From contig JAJIRX010000016.1 of NCBI GenBank assembly GCA_023853785.1, positions 186,001-250,000 of the forward strand: a DNA stretch of 64,000 nt, in the 5' to 3' direction. Positions 47,108 to 60,100 of this stretch are shown one piece after another; the first letter of the stretch is position 1, and every line of letters begins with the position of its first letter. Position numbers and translations under genes: made by a program. The notes beneath the pieces are model-generated. The model ran no database searches, was not told where the DNA came from, and worked only from the letters and a program-made list of their open reading frames with translations. Origin of the DNA: Psilocybe azurescens (Eukaryota > Basidiomycota > Agaricomycetes > Agaricales > Agrocybaceae).

Positions 47108-48426
47108 CTAGACTTGATTTTCCGCAGCGTCCGTGCTGGACTCCCTCTGCAGTTCAATAAACGGGGTCGGCTCCGCATCATCTGTATGATCCAAGGCTCT
47201 AACATCTATTCCAGTGGTGTTTCCACTATGACCACTGCCACTCCCTTGCTGTGATCCAAACTGCAAGCCGGATATGTGAGTGATTGTGGCTGGTGTTCCT
47301 ACGTTGTTGGAGTCTGTAAGAGCAAGTCTGGCGACCAGAACTGTTGGTGCCAATCCCTGATTCCAGGTAAGAGATGTAGGGCGTTGAGATGAACATGAGA
47401 AGATACGTACTGAGACAACAGGGATAATTGCTTCCATGTAATAATCAGCTTCGCTCAAGGGAGATCCTAACACGTTGAATGACGGAACAACAATGATGAT
47501 GGCCTTGAGGAGGAGTACCAGCGAGTAAGCTGCGGCTGACTCGATGATTATTGTCATAATGTGGTTGAATACTCTTCCGGATTGTAAACCGTGTATTCTG
47601 GAAGCAGAATGCATTCTGTACCCAATGGTAAAAGTTGTGATCAAAGTGGTCCCCAGTGACACAAATGTGAGAGCACTTGAGATATTATTGAATAAAATAA
47701 TATTTGCATTACTGGTTATCAAACCAATTTTTGCATTTAAAACCGTTGTCACCACAAATAGACCTGCAATGACATGTCATTACTGGAATTGTTCATGCTG
47801 AAATTTCATCGATAGAACTCACCGAATTCCGCAACTAAAAGTATTGATGGAGCAGAAATGGCCCAGAGCAATTGTCCCCAGACGTGGTAGCATCTCCATA
47901 TCTGTCGAGACATAGATGAGAATCAAGTAATAATCAACAATACTGACCAACCAATAGTCCATCGGAAACAATCAACAAGGAATTCTCTAGCAAGTCGGTC
48001 AGTACCGCGATCCATTGAAGGCCGTCCACCGTCCCCAAAAAGATTGATTCTCGTGTGTCTCCATTAATCACAATTATCCAAGTAAGGTAGTACCATTGCA
48101 CAATGAGGTTGAAAAAGCATAGCAGATAGAGCGCGGAAATAGTCGGTATAATAATGCGACGATTAAAATTTTCAGGCTTTTTTGATACTGTAGGAGACAA
48201 CATTGGCGAAGTTGCTTTCGAGTTGAAGGCAAGAACCCACAGTAAATGTAGATGGTTGCTCCATATACCATGGTATATATTCCTGACACAGATAAATTTG
48301 TGTTGATGATATTCACAGAAGTGGAGATTTACCCATCAGAAAATTCAAAAGCATTGAGCTATTGAGGTTGGCATTAATTTGGGTCTCTTGTACATTGACA
48401 GGGATTGGAATCTCAGGAGTAGACAT
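47108..48426 (-). CDS. Multi-spanning membrane protein of an Agaricomycete family, six exons
   Basis: Complete model: exons 48426-48333, 48282-48241, 48187-47952, 47901-47823, 47763-47411, 47356-47108; 1053 nt, 350 aa, all introns GT-AG and 50-59 nt. N terminus MSTPEIPIPVN is typical of the family. Landmarks: GIYTMVYGATIYIY, NGDTRESIF, SDGLLIWRCYHVWG, TIGYRMHSAS, IIESAAAYSLVLL, SGLAPTVLVARLAL. About seven hydrophobic helices and a polar Ser/Gly/Asp-rich C-terminal tail are visible. Intron 5 is 54 nt and stop-free, so its retention would keep the frame. The function of the family is unknown; a receptor-like topology is a guess. Paralogue at 54615-55941. Confidence 0.8.
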
Positions 48427-49899
48427 GGTGTGATGCTTTAGATTTGAGGACCTTCATCCACTGAACCCATTATATATGTGGGTTGACTGGTTGCTATATT
48501 ATTCTTATCTTATGCTGCTTATCGTAGCAATTCTCTCGAACAGTCGCTATGAGTACTGCAAAGAATCATTCCAGTATTACAATGATTTGACATCCTCAGT
48601 TTACTCACCAGACATACAGTGTTGACTTTTTAAATATGGTTGGGAAGACCGCCGGGTTGGACGTGCAACTTATTTGATATTTAATTTAATAATAGTTTTA
48701 TCCCGAAATACCATCCATGTACCTATCATATCTGGAACTCATTTCAGAGATCGGCATTGAGTATTGTGATGGTCAATATCCATTTCACTTATAACGTACC
48801 CGTAGTACCGACCACTCATCCGCTATTCATTATTTGTCAGTCTTGCAGGTTACAAAGGCGAAGGCTGGTTTACAAACAATCAAACTCAAGTGTGATGGTT
48901 GTTGATCATCATAAATTATTTTGTAGAGTGTGGTATACATAGTTCAAGTGAGTTCAGGTATCAGTTATTCCGTTTGGTAGTCGCCGTGGATGCTAGATCG
49001 AATCATCCTGCCATGTCCATAATGTGACTTGCTCAGCTACATTCATCTACACCTGTAGAAACACGCTCATAGGGGGCATGTTATTACTCACAGACATCTG
49101 CTAGCTGTTTGGGGTGTCTAGCGTTTGTACAGCATCCCACAGCGATCACCAGACGTAACTTTAAACATATCCTCAATTTGGTGCGTCATGTTTGATTAAG
49201 CATACCTGCCTCATCGATGTCGCGATGTTACTCGTGAATTTTTATTCATTCAGGAAAATCTTTAATCAATCACGTCCCAAAGGCTGTTCTCGAAGCACAT
49301 CACTTGGTCACATCCAAAAATACCTACTTTCTCGTTTGTTCAAAATAAGAATTTTTGTCAGTGTGAGAATAGACAAAAATTTAAACGATGATGGATTAAA
49401 AAAGACTTACAAAAAACCGTGACGTCGAAAATTTACCAGGTCACCAACTCGGCCTCCTCTACTACTCCTCAAGTATACCTTTTGCCTTTCGAGAACTCGG
49501 GGAACTTTCAAATTATACTGAGGCTGTATAATGTACAGACTATGATAAGCATTGGTATAGACTGCCATGTGCAATTTGGTCTCTCCGATTAGCAGGAGCT
49601 CAAAGTAACAAATGACGATGGGAATTTTAGCTGTGGCTAATCGGAACACTGACGTGGTAAGTGGGAGCCTATCCTCACCCCATTCTTCCAGCAACCACAC
49701 GGCATTCTATTCTGTACTGCTGCTACTGCTCTGCCACAATACAAAATGTGTTGCAATCAAGGACTCGATCCAAACTTCTAGTTCAACTTGATCTCAAAAA
49801 GCTGTCTCAAGTCCAAAAACGAACATTATTTACGTCGAACAACTCGCATTGAAGCTCCGGAACGGATGGAAATTTCAGATACAGGCAAAACGGGCGACA
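48427..49899. other. Intergenic, no supportable gene
   Basis: AT-rich; no frame with a motif. It separates the membrane gene from the duplication partner. Confidence 0.4.
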
Positions 49900-52560
49900 T
49901 GCGCACTGCAACCAAATAAACCGAATACCCCCAATCCCACACCCCTTCCCAAGAACTGGCTCCAAAAAGAGGATTGCCTGTACGTTTATGCTTGGGTGTC
50001 ATCTTTCATTGCTTATGATGCGCTCAGCCCACTGTGGGTATCTTTGCTTGGAGAAGAGGTGTTTGGAGAGAAGAAGAGTGGGGTGGGAAGTGGACACCAG
50101 TTCGTCAGCACGACAATTGCATATACACCCATTCCGACTCTTCGAGATTGAGTCCAAGCTGTTCAGCATGATGCAGTCAAGAGGGAGAATAGCTGGTTAG
50201 TCCCTTGAGCACTGAGGTAAATGTTTGAACGAATGGTGAAGTCCATGCAAAGAAGTCGAACGGTGTTGCAGCCCCAGGTAGTGTTGGTATTATTGAATGA
50301 ACCAGGACCTGAGAAAGAGTTCAGTGACTCTGATTTCCAAGTACTGACTCATAATCAGCTCCAGTTGAAGTAGAGACCCGAGTAAAAACAGACGCACCGA
50401 CCTCAGAATCCACCAATCTAGTCTGAATGGTCTGAATGTACATATAAATTGCTGATAGTCCCAGTAGTTCTAACAGTCATAACGCGGCTGACTGGTTCAT
50501 ATGTCGCCCATTTTGAATATCAGGGGGAGCCGAGTTAAGGGAGGAAGACGTAAGACCACATAGAAAGCCAATATGGACTGGAAGTAAGGCTGCTGTCATT
50601 GGCTCCTCCGAATATCGTTTCAGTCGGAGTTCGAATTTTGATCTGGCTCGCACTGCGTCAAACCCTCTGCGTCAAACCCTCTGCCTAACCTCTGACCGTG
50701 ACGTGTCCTCTGAAGTCCAACCGCCCAAGGGCCCCTCTTGATCAGATGAAATCTTCTACTACGGCATCGCACTCCACGATGCAAATGGCCTCTGGCATGG
50801 ACAACCCAACAGCCTCACGTTCATTCCTCGTCATCCGCTATGGGCTTCGATCCTGGCTAACTACCTCTGCAGCTTGTGGTACGCTCTATGTGTTGTCGAC
50901 ATAGAGCGATTTTATCATGAATGACGTATGTCTAGTGCGTGTCGGGTTGCTCACAACAATCTCTTGATTTGATCCACATTCTAACCTGTCTGAGTAACTG
51001 AGCGTTGATATTGAGCAGTGAGCAGCAGATGCCGATGACTCTGGGAAGGAGTGCATCCATGTCATAACTGGAACATTCAGTTTAAAGATATGGTCAATAG
51101 TCAAGGTCTCAGGTGCTCTGAACTTTGTCGGAACGTGTTTGATGCAAGTCTTACGACGAGATACGGATACGTCCTTCTGTTTGTACGTCTGCTGCCGTCT
51201 GTTCTGGTTCGTGTTCGTGTTCGGCAACCTCTGCTTCGACTTGCATCCAAATTCTATCTAGGTTACTCACCGCGACATCTTCTCCGTACCTTCCCCGTTA
51301 TTACGGTATCAACAAATCACGACGCTCATCTTGTCGCATTTTGGGTTAGGTCTCTGGCTTGGGGAAACACTGTATGTATCGGCGTTGACAAATCGAGTCA
51401 AGAAGCGAAAATGTGCGATGGCATGATTACCTCCGAATTTCGTTCAGGTTACTTCGCGGGAAAGAACTTTCATTCTTTCTCCGCTTCCCTGTACGCCCCC
51501 ATAATATTTGCTATTCGTATGTATTCGCCCTTTTTCGAAGGTGAACATCCAGTCCTCAACCACGAGAGCATACGACACTCTTTCTTCTCCTGATGTCACT
51601 TGGACGCTTTCCGACATTGGCATGCACATTGTTCCCTCGCCCATCCATTCTTCGTTCTCCCTCCGCTCCATCCATAACCATACCCCCTGGCTATGATAAA
51701 CGAAGAGGTGATACATACCACTGCAGTATCAGTGCACGACCGTGTTAGGATTGAAGAAGCCATTGAATCATCCTCGATCTGGGGGCCATCGCATCTTCAC
51801 TTGTAACCTGTGGCATTGGATGTTCTGGTTCTGGTTCTAGTCCTAGTTGTGGAAGTGGAAGTGGAAGTCGCGTGTACCCGTGCAGAAAAATAACTTACCA
51901 ACGCTAGGATGTTCTCATCGTTTGAGATGGACTTAACAAGAAGGCGGCTGTGACGAGGAGCGTGGATGGCCCTTCTAGCTACAGTCATCATATTGGAGCG
52001 AGCCGTCTGCACCATGGTATAAACATAATTGGAAATCTTGAACCTCCTCGCACTCATTTATTATCAACTATCTCCGCGAATATTGTCCAAAAACAACAAA
52101 AATCGGTCCTGACGCTTATAAATATAAAATACATCAAAACAGAATGAAAATGTATGCTCATAACCTCTACTGGATGCCGTCCCCCACGATGAGCAAGACA
52201 GAGCGGGCAACATATGCCCCGCGACGACGAAAATGGCACCAGCGATGGAGACTGGAACAGAGGTCATAATCTTCACATATGATTCAGATGCTGCGCGATG
52301 ATCTGCGCCTGCCCATTGTCCACAAAATTATATGTAACTTAGGAACTGTGTGAGAACCGATCCCCGATTTGCAGCAGCCGCACACAGCACAGCACAGCGG
52401 GCCTCTCGTGTGCCTCTCCCCCGTCGCGCCGGGAGCAGCTGGGGTGTGACCGCGTAGAGCACACAGTATGGCACGTCACTCGTGAAGCTGTACGCGCAGT
52501 TCCTCGCGAGGAGAGTCAAGGCGGGAGAAGAGCACGATGTTGGTAGAAATTAGGACGAGG
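49900..52560. repeat. Segmental duplication, copy B (partner at 12.2-14.3 kb)
   Basis: Same order and orientation as copy A (landmarks given there). Copy B is longer and contains 51240-51600, for which I see no clear match in copy A. Confidence 0.7.
50745..50935 (+). pseudogene. Fragment of an unrecognised gene (copy B)
   Basis: Plus-strand reading DEIFYYGIALHDANGLWHGQ followed by LWASILANYLCSLWYALCVVD, then stop. Hydrophobic and coding-like; further plus-strand hydrophobic sequence lies at 51075-51240. No family recognised. It precedes the MFS debris on the opposite strand in both copies, so an ancestral convergent gene pair may have been duplicated. Confidence 0.4.
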
Positions 52561-53080
52561 GCTTCTGTGAGGACTGGGTGTGGTGGGTGCGGGGTGAGAT
52601 GTAGGTGTAGGTGTGGGTTTAGGGAGGAGGAGGAGGAGGAGGAGGAGGAGGAGAGGGAGATATGATATGTTTGTTAGTGGAGAGGAGAAGAAAGAGGCAG
52701 AAAGAGATGATCATGACGCACGTGTGGCGAACGAGAGCGTGCTCTCATCCCCAAGGCGGGTGGGCCACACTCAACGTTGCGAATCGCGATATATGATGTA
52801 TGTGGATCCGTCGCCGAAGTATGTACCGCGCGTGGCCATGGTTTGGCGTCTAGGGGATTAGAGACGTATAATGCTAGGAGGACGAGCAAACTTATCGAAT
52901 ACGCTAACTTACTAAAGACAAAGAGCTGCTTGACATACACTGCGAGGTTCCAGTTTATCGCTTTTTGAATGTTCCGATTCGGAATCTCGACATCGACAAG
53001 ATTATCGGTGTTGGTGTTGGCGTCGGTTGCGATGTCGATGTCAATACTTATCGATAGATGCTTCTCACCCTTCATCCAGA
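52160..53080 (-). pseudogene. C-terminal half of an SV2-like MFS transporter (copy B side)
   Basis: Minus-strand order: AVYVKQLFVFSKLAYSISLLVLL (about 52950; family HVxxLFxTxKLAWSTxLL before helix 7), then SYIAIRNVE (about 52780), YCVLYAVTPQLLPARRGRGT (about 52450; family LYAYTPExLPxxHRGTG before helix 11-12), and SVPVSIAGAIFVVAGHMLP (about 52240; helix 12). Frames change between the blocks. The layout matches the family, so this was once a complete downstream half. A (GAG)n tract at 52620-52652 lies within it. Confidence 0.6.
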
Positions 53081-54614
53081 TTCAGATTCATAGGACCTTT
53101 CTTCGTTCCTGCGATTGCAGCGTCGGTACCGGCGGCACCGAGTGTGTCCTGTTCCCACTCTCCTCCTCCCTTCACATCTCCGCTTCCCCACTCCTCGTCC
53201 ACTCCGCCTCCCTCCTGCTGCCATCAGCGCCCATTTCACTCAATAATTTCTTTGAATATAGCGTTCTCTTTTCTCAGGTTAACCCAGGGTAGTATGCAAT
53301 GGTCTTTGGCTGCTTGGTCGAGCGTAAGAGTATTAATAGCTATCAATAACCAACGATTGAGTTGAAACTCGAGACTTCCCAGACGATAATAGCAATGGAC
53401 AGTGAAAAGGAGAGTGATTGTCACCGCGCGAACCAGGCCTGCTCCGGTGACCTGATGGCAGCATCGGAAAGACCACAGAAAGGCTATAATTAATCAGTGT
53501 ATTTTCTACAAATATCAGAAAGATTCTCATCCGTGTTAAGCTTCACGTTGTTTAATTAATTGGGGCGCTAAACCTGTGCAGATACCGAGACACCTGGGTT
53601 TTGACATGGGTTATTCTGAGTTCAGGATATGCTACTGCTTATTACAGTTTGACAAGAAAATATTAAGCTTGTCATGGCAAGGCTTATTTATTTCGGACTT
53701 CTAGTAAGAAGATCTTCTGGAATTTGTAGCACTGCAACAATATAGCAGCGCAAGTTTCTATCAAAGAACGTATAGCCCTTCTGCTCCCTGAATAAAGCTT
53801 TGAACTATCGGCATTGTTTAATCCCCGTAAAGCTGATCGCAAAGTAGGTAAGCACAACATCAGATAAGTATAATCATATTGATGGCGCAGTATCTTTCAA
53901 AAAGCGCGACATATATGCTATGAGCGAGTATACAAATACTGAAGCCTAAAAATATGTGTACATTTAGCGGCTGCAGTAATGGAGTTGCCACTGTATTACG
54001 GCAGACGTTGACTGATTGCCGTAGCGTTGTTCTTGCTCGTTCGATGTCATGTCCCCTGTCTTGTTAATGACGTTGTATGCTCAAATCTCTGCGATGGCCT
54101 GCCTTACAAAAAGAAAAATATGTCATTCTCCAAGGTCAAAATTGAAATGTTGACATATCTGCGTAACAATCACTGTGTCCTTATCGATACCTTCTCCGGC
54201 ATTTAGTGGGTAGATCATGTTGATATTGGAGACATATCTGGACTAATGAAAGCCTGGCGTCACCAGGCTCACTGAGGAGTCACGCGGAGAATAACAGGAC
54301 CACGATATATCGATAGAACGACTGACTGGGCTACAGGTGTGTACGGTGCATAGTGTCTAAGTGTGTAAGAGAGAAGTCGGTGTCGAAGGAATGGGTTGGG
54401 GATCACGGTCACGTGTACGTAAATGTAATAGATAAGATAATATGTAAAGGGGCTGTGGTAAGACTGGGGCGCCAGGCTTACAACTAGTGGCTGTTGATAT
54501 CGAGGACTATGATCAATATAATATGACTATAATCGCCCACGAAAGTTGTATATAAGCATGAACACGGAGTGCATTGAATAAACCAGTCCGCTCTGAAACA
54601 CTGGTATTAACACC
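53081..54614. other. Intergenic, no recognisable gene
   Basis: Plus-strand frames at 52969-53365 are Ser/Pro-rich shadows. The remainder is AT-rich without motifs. Confidence 0.4.
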
Positions 54615-55941
54615 ATGTCCACATTCGAGTTTCCCATTCCGATCCCTACCAGCTTCCAATCATCTGTGATCAGCAGCAACCTCAACTCGGTCACTATATT
54701 CACTTTCCTAACCGGTGAGTGGCCTGTCCAAAGCCTCCATACCACAGACGGCTCATACAATAAATTAGGGATATACACCATGTTATACGTGGTGACAATG
54801 TACTCCTACAGTAAGGTACTCAACATAATTTATACAGATAAAAAAGCAACCATCTCCTTTCAGTATCTAAAATGCCCTCAATCCGCGGCCGTCTCATCGT
54901 CCTATCGACAATCTCACTCCTCTACACCCTCTGCATGGTGCAACTCGTGGTTCAATGGTATTATATCAATTTGGTCATGATTACAAGCGGGGATACACGA
55001 GAGTCAATATTTTTCTCGATCTTGGAGCGCGGCTCTACTTCGGTGTATGCCGTATTTCAGATTTCGTTCTGCTTGATGTTCATTGTCTCGGATGCACTCT
55101 TGGTACATGTTGGATCGTGTAAGTTGGATATCTCAACCTTTCGAATTTCTTGACAGATCTGGAGATGCTACCATGTCTGGGGTACGTCTAAACGAGTAAT
55201 CATACTCCCCCTGGTACTTCTTCTGGCAGAAATAGGAGAGTTTTTCCCTGAAAGAGCTTTGCTCATTATTCAAATACTAACTTCCGAATTGTTTTCGGTG
55301 TCTTCAGGCGTTTCGCTCTCATTGACTATCGTAGTGGCTTTGCCAGGGAACGCAACCTTAACCTCATTCAAGAACCTTACATGTATCCAGGCCTTTGCCT
55401 CGTTTGCGACCACAGCTCTATGTACCCTTCTTATTGGCTACAGAATCCACACCGCGTCCCGTCCGATTTTAAGTAATGGTATAAAGCACTCCAGCGCACG
55501 ACTTAGCCACATCATAAAAGTGATAATTGAATCAGCGGCAGTCTACTCACTCACCATTCTCGCATATGCAATTCAAGTCGCGCTTCCTATTACACTCGAA
55601 AACCTCTTAGAATCGCCGCTCCTTGTCGAAGGATATTATTTCGAGACGATCATGTCACCGTCGCGGTAGGTCACATCACTCTCACGCAATTAAATCGATT
55701 AAATGTAACTTTGTATGTCTCACACTGTGTTCTCGCCTGGCAGGGCATGGCTCCAACTATGATTGCTGCGAGGATCGTACATGTAAGCGAGGCAAATATC
55801 ACAGTTATGGAACAAATGACTCCCTTATCTGGACTTCGTGTCCAGAGTCAGTCGGAAAGCTTTATTACCCATATCACTAATACGTTGGCGCTCGAGGCAT
55901 CTCAACGGACACCAAGGTCGAGAGGATTAAAATGTATTTAG
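54615..55941 (+). pseudogene. Paralogue of the 48-kb membrane protein gene, probably damaged
   Basis: Exon positions mirror the paralogue: 54615-54714, 54769-54810 (42 nt in both), 54864-55102, 55157-55235 (79 nt in both), 55308-55665, 55744-55941. Landmarks: MSTFEFPIPIP, GIYTMLYVVTMYSY, SGDTRESIF, SDALL then IWRCYHVWG, LLIGYRIHTAS, VIIESAAVYSLTIL, GMAPTMIAARIV. Two defects: the donor of intron 4 (55236) reads GAGAGT instead of GTGAGT, although its branch-like CTAAC and CAG acceptor remain; and exon 5 is out of phase with exon 6 by one base near CACCGTCGCG|GTAGGT (55656-55671). Intron 4 is 72 nt and stop-free, so retention keeps the frame. The exon 5 shift would remove the last helix and tail. 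Confidence 0.65.
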
Positions 55942-56318
55942 TAGATCCCTCCCACATAATATAGATTATTATATGTTCAACTTCTTTAAACGGCTTCCGA
56001 TATCCGGATATTCAACCCATTATATGACGAATATCTGTGAGAGACTGAATTGCAGTTGATTGATAGGATACCACAGCATAATTCCTAACCTCGTTTTCAC
56101 GTTTTCGGTGACCAACCGCGTCCTGGAGCGGAAGATGGTATATTGTATGTAAATAACAATTATAATAATGAGGAGACTGAGTAGCTTGAAGGCAACTAAT
56201 AAGATATTTTCAAGTGCTGATGAATCAGTCACTTCGGTGCTTTGTGATGGTAGATCGTTCAATGAGGTACAACGTTGTTAAGGTCTTACTAGTAGTGATT
56301 AACCGTCCAGACCGAGCC
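55942..56318. other. Intergenic spacer
   Basis: AT-rich, no gene seen; convergent ends of the membrane gene and the GST lie either side. Confidence 0.45.
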
Positions 56319-57153
56319 TCATAGCGCCGAAATGTGTTTCTGTACTGCGCCGGTGTCAATGGTGGCATACATCTCCAGCTCTCTCAGAAGACGCTCCCAT
56401 CTACCTCCATGCCACCCTGCGATATCCTTCCACTGCTGACTATCTTGCCCCCATACGACTCTAAGCCAGGTCAAATAGGAAGCAACAACGATATCATCCC
56501 AGGATGCTTCGTTTCCCATAAGATATGGACCAAGATCGTCGGTCTTGGAGTACCAGGTGTTGACCTTCCCTAAGCCTTCTTGGAGCTCGGCCCATCGTTT
56601 AATTGCATACTCGCCTTTTGGACGAACGTCGTCCAAGGGTTTTCTGAAAGCTTGCTCCCTCGTGCGACCGAAATACTCGAGACTGCGAGGATTGAGGACG
56701 AAGCGCGTATCCGGAAGGATGAACTCCCAAAGAGGTTCTAAGGCCGAACTGAATGCTGCAGCAAATGCATGATGTAACCCTAGAGTGTTACGTGGAAAAA
56801 CAGGTGGTGTATTGGGATAGGTTTTGTCGAGGTATTCTGCAATCAGGACAGAGTCCGCAATATACACCCCGGTAGATGGATCGTGTATGGCGGGAAGGGT
56901 GTAATGATCACTACCGTCAGGATTCTTAGCCGTCGGTTTGATGCCCAACTTTTTACAGAGGGGCTCGATATCGGGATATTCGACCCATTCGGTGGTGAAG
57001 GCTATCCCTTTAAAATTCAGCGTATATCTACGATCGTTCAATGACATATTATAGTATTTATGTTTGGCTTAGCACTGACCTTGTTTTGAAGGTATTTGGA
57101 GACCATGCGTTTCCGGCAAGGGTAGAGGGTATGTCATAGAAAATGATTGTCAT
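56319..57153 (-). CDS. Glutathione S-transferase, fungal FuA/LigE-like class
   Basis: Detoxification enzyme that conjugates or removes glutathione; cytosolic. Exon 1 57153-57080 and exon 2 57027-56319, intron 57079-57028 (GTCAGT...CGTAG); 783 nt, 260 aa. N-terminal thioredoxin-like domain: IIFYDIPSTLAGNAWSPN (residues 3-20), EWVEYPDIE near 38-46, cis-Pro in TLPAIHD near residue 70 and the glutathione-site pair DS at 83-84 (often ES) in IADSVLIAEYLDKTYP. C-terminal helical domain from about residue 100, ending in WDDIVVASYLTWLRVVWG. Length fits the class. The class name is from memory of sequence style and less sure than the GST call. Divergent from intergenic DNA, no damage seen. Confidence 0.85.
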
Positions 57154-60100
57154 ATCTGTAATTCTAGGAAAAGAAAGGGGGCAAGCTAGCTTGGAAGTCG
57201 AAATTAATGTCTTATCCTTTTATCTGTATCGGAGTTCGAGGCGGAAGATCCCGAAGATCGCCAATCTTAGCTCCGCCTGTCTCTTGTTGTACAAACGCTG
57301 GTCACAATTGAGAACGACTCCAGCATTCTCTGGCAAGATGGGTATTATTTTCGAGGTTTTTCTTGGAAATGACTCAGCTATCGGCGATTTCGAATATCCG
57401 CTTGCCGAACGCCGATCAAGGTTGAGGGAGGGAAGTGTAAGCAAAGTGTAAGCATGGCCTGCCCTTAACCAGCCCTTACGTAGTAGAAATTTTGAGAATT
57501 CCAGTTGAGCGAGCTCGATAACTGGTGTATAGTTTATTTTGTGCTACTAACGAGAAACTAACAAGAAAAAAGAAAAAGGAAAAAAAGAAGATATTTGCCT
57601 TGACTCGTCACTCAAAACTAGGTGTTCGAGCTCAAATATCGTCTCCACGAGCGCTTGCTCGTTAGATAGGTTGCATCGGTATGGGATAAGTTATATTTAG
57701 AAGTAATAAAGCTCGGCTTGGTTTATAATCCTGACGGCGATAGTCGAAATTCAGGTGTAGTATATTCACCACTTTCTCCGATGTCCTTTAGTGCAATGAT
57801 ATAGCCGTCTGCTGGTGAGTACCCTCAAGCAGAGCCGCGATTAAAGCAGCGTCTGTAGAGACGATGCCAAAGGCTCTGAGTACGATATCGAGAAAGCATG
57901 AGGCAAAGACTCTGAAACCTATTCCTTCCAAGAAGATTCGCGCGACCGCTCCCTACTTCTGTCTCCTGCCGGTATACGTTCACACTTTATCGGGATATGG
58001 ATTATAGCGCAGCTCAATGATCTCAATCTGATGGAGGAGGATGTATGTTATAACGTCAAAGTTTGAGGCTTTGTATTTAAATTCCTTTTGAGCACTTGCT
58101 GATAGACTTGAAGCAGGAGTCTCCGCGTCCGAGTGAAAATTAAATGGTGATGCGCCAGACGATACACAGCCGCAGTGGCTGAACCATTCCAGAAGATCGT
58201 TTACTAAGTTGCGGACGCTGTCCCACACGTATGGAGAGTACAATAAAGTCTGCTCATCCGGTCAATTAAACTTATAGGTCTGTCCAGATGGTTATATTAT
58301 TCCGATATCTATAGATTTATAAGAGAAGAATCCCGCGACTTATATCATGCTCGAGTCCAACACATACACTCTAGTGGGCAGTGATTATTTGTAATACATC
58401 TAGTTGGACATTAAGCCTTCCGGAATGGTTAAAACATTGGAGTAGAGAAAACACTTCGAGAAGGAGCATTCTCAGGGTTAATGTTGGGAATTATCGATCC
58501 ACATGTGCGCACTCTTCGCGTGATATTGCAGTGAGAGTTGCATTGAGGTGATTGACACTACACTGAAGTACTGACGTCGCAGTTAGATATTGAAATTGGA
58601 GACAGCCTGTTTGTCATATATCCAATCATATGCATGAAAAGTCGGCTAAATGTGATGACCCGCAGATGATATCGACTCCGAGAGAACACAATCAATACGT
58701 GGGCATCAAGGCTCAGGGTAAAACCCAGAACCAAAATGCAGGATCTATAGAATGCATGTACAGAGGCGACGAGTATCGGATCCGAGAGGCCTCAGCTCGC
58801 TCGCCTGGTTCAATATAAAATTTATCCCAACCGGTCATGCCTCGGTTCTAGAAGGGAGGCGGAAAGAATGCTTGAGGGAATGATGTACCAGTGCATGTCA
58901 ACGTCAGAAAGTGGGTCCAGAGTTGCATCCTCTGTTCCATCAGGAATAGGTGTTCATCTTTGGAAAGAGGCATAAACGTGGTCCAATTTCCTTGTGCATA
59001 CTATCCGATAACGCTTTCGACCAAGAAGCCTCAGCTCCCGTCATAACAACGTACAGCAAGGGGAGCAAGCGAACGTTCTCCGCCGCAAAATAAACGTGAC
59101 GGAAAGTAATGAAAATATTGCACGTTTAGCCTCTTAATTAAGTTGATGATATGAAGGGTGTTTGTTCTGGTGGTGGACAAACCACAGAGACCAGCCAGAC
59201 GAGACAACAGCCACGGCTGTTTGACGCCATAAATTGCAGGGAAGGGGCATATCATATGCCCCAAAGAACGGGAATAACATCGTCGCCGGGCAGGCATGGC
59301 ACATAGATAGATATGGAGTAGAACCTTGAAAGGAAGAAAATAGGGGTTATCGAGAGACTCATAATCGTCATAGTCAGAAGGAGGAGCATGAAGGAGTAAG
59401 ATAAACCACAGACCCGCATCTATCCGGCCCGGCCCAGAACCTGCAGGCTGCCATTGAAACGACGACCATTCCTTATCGGATGGGTTCGAGCTGAATTGAA
59501 TGAATGTGTCCTATCCTTTCACATCGGCGTCGACATCGACATTGACATTGACTAGGAGTCTGGGACTGCTAAGCGTGTGAGTGTCAATGTCGAGTATGTA
59601 TGTGCCCCTGGGCCGCTCAAGAAACGCACATGGATTGACAAGGGCACTAGAACCGTAGAAACCGGATGTCGCGCAGCGCAGAACGGTAAAGGGTATTGTT
59701 GGAGTTGGGGACACGTTGATGGTTGCAATCAGAGGTTGAGGCCTGAGGACCTAGTTTAAGAATCAGATCGAGAATTACTTGTCAGCCCTCTGATGTTCTT
59801 CAATAAATAAATTGTTCGTCGGCAATTCCCGGGCCCGGTCAAGCTTTCAAACTGTCGCTAAAGGACACAGCACCCCTTCCGCTGCTGCTGGAGACGTAAT
59901 CGCCGTGGAGTGCATAGAAGAAGACCAGAAGGACATGGATGTAGGTTCTACATCATCTTCCTCGAAAAAACCCCTCGCAAACATGGACACGAGGCAGGCG
60001 CAAATTCTGCAGCCCCTTCCTTGAGCCTGTGTTTATGTAGGCCTTCGCGATCACCGTTCTGGGAAAGTCAGGGTCAGATCGCCACTATCCGCCGCAGACA

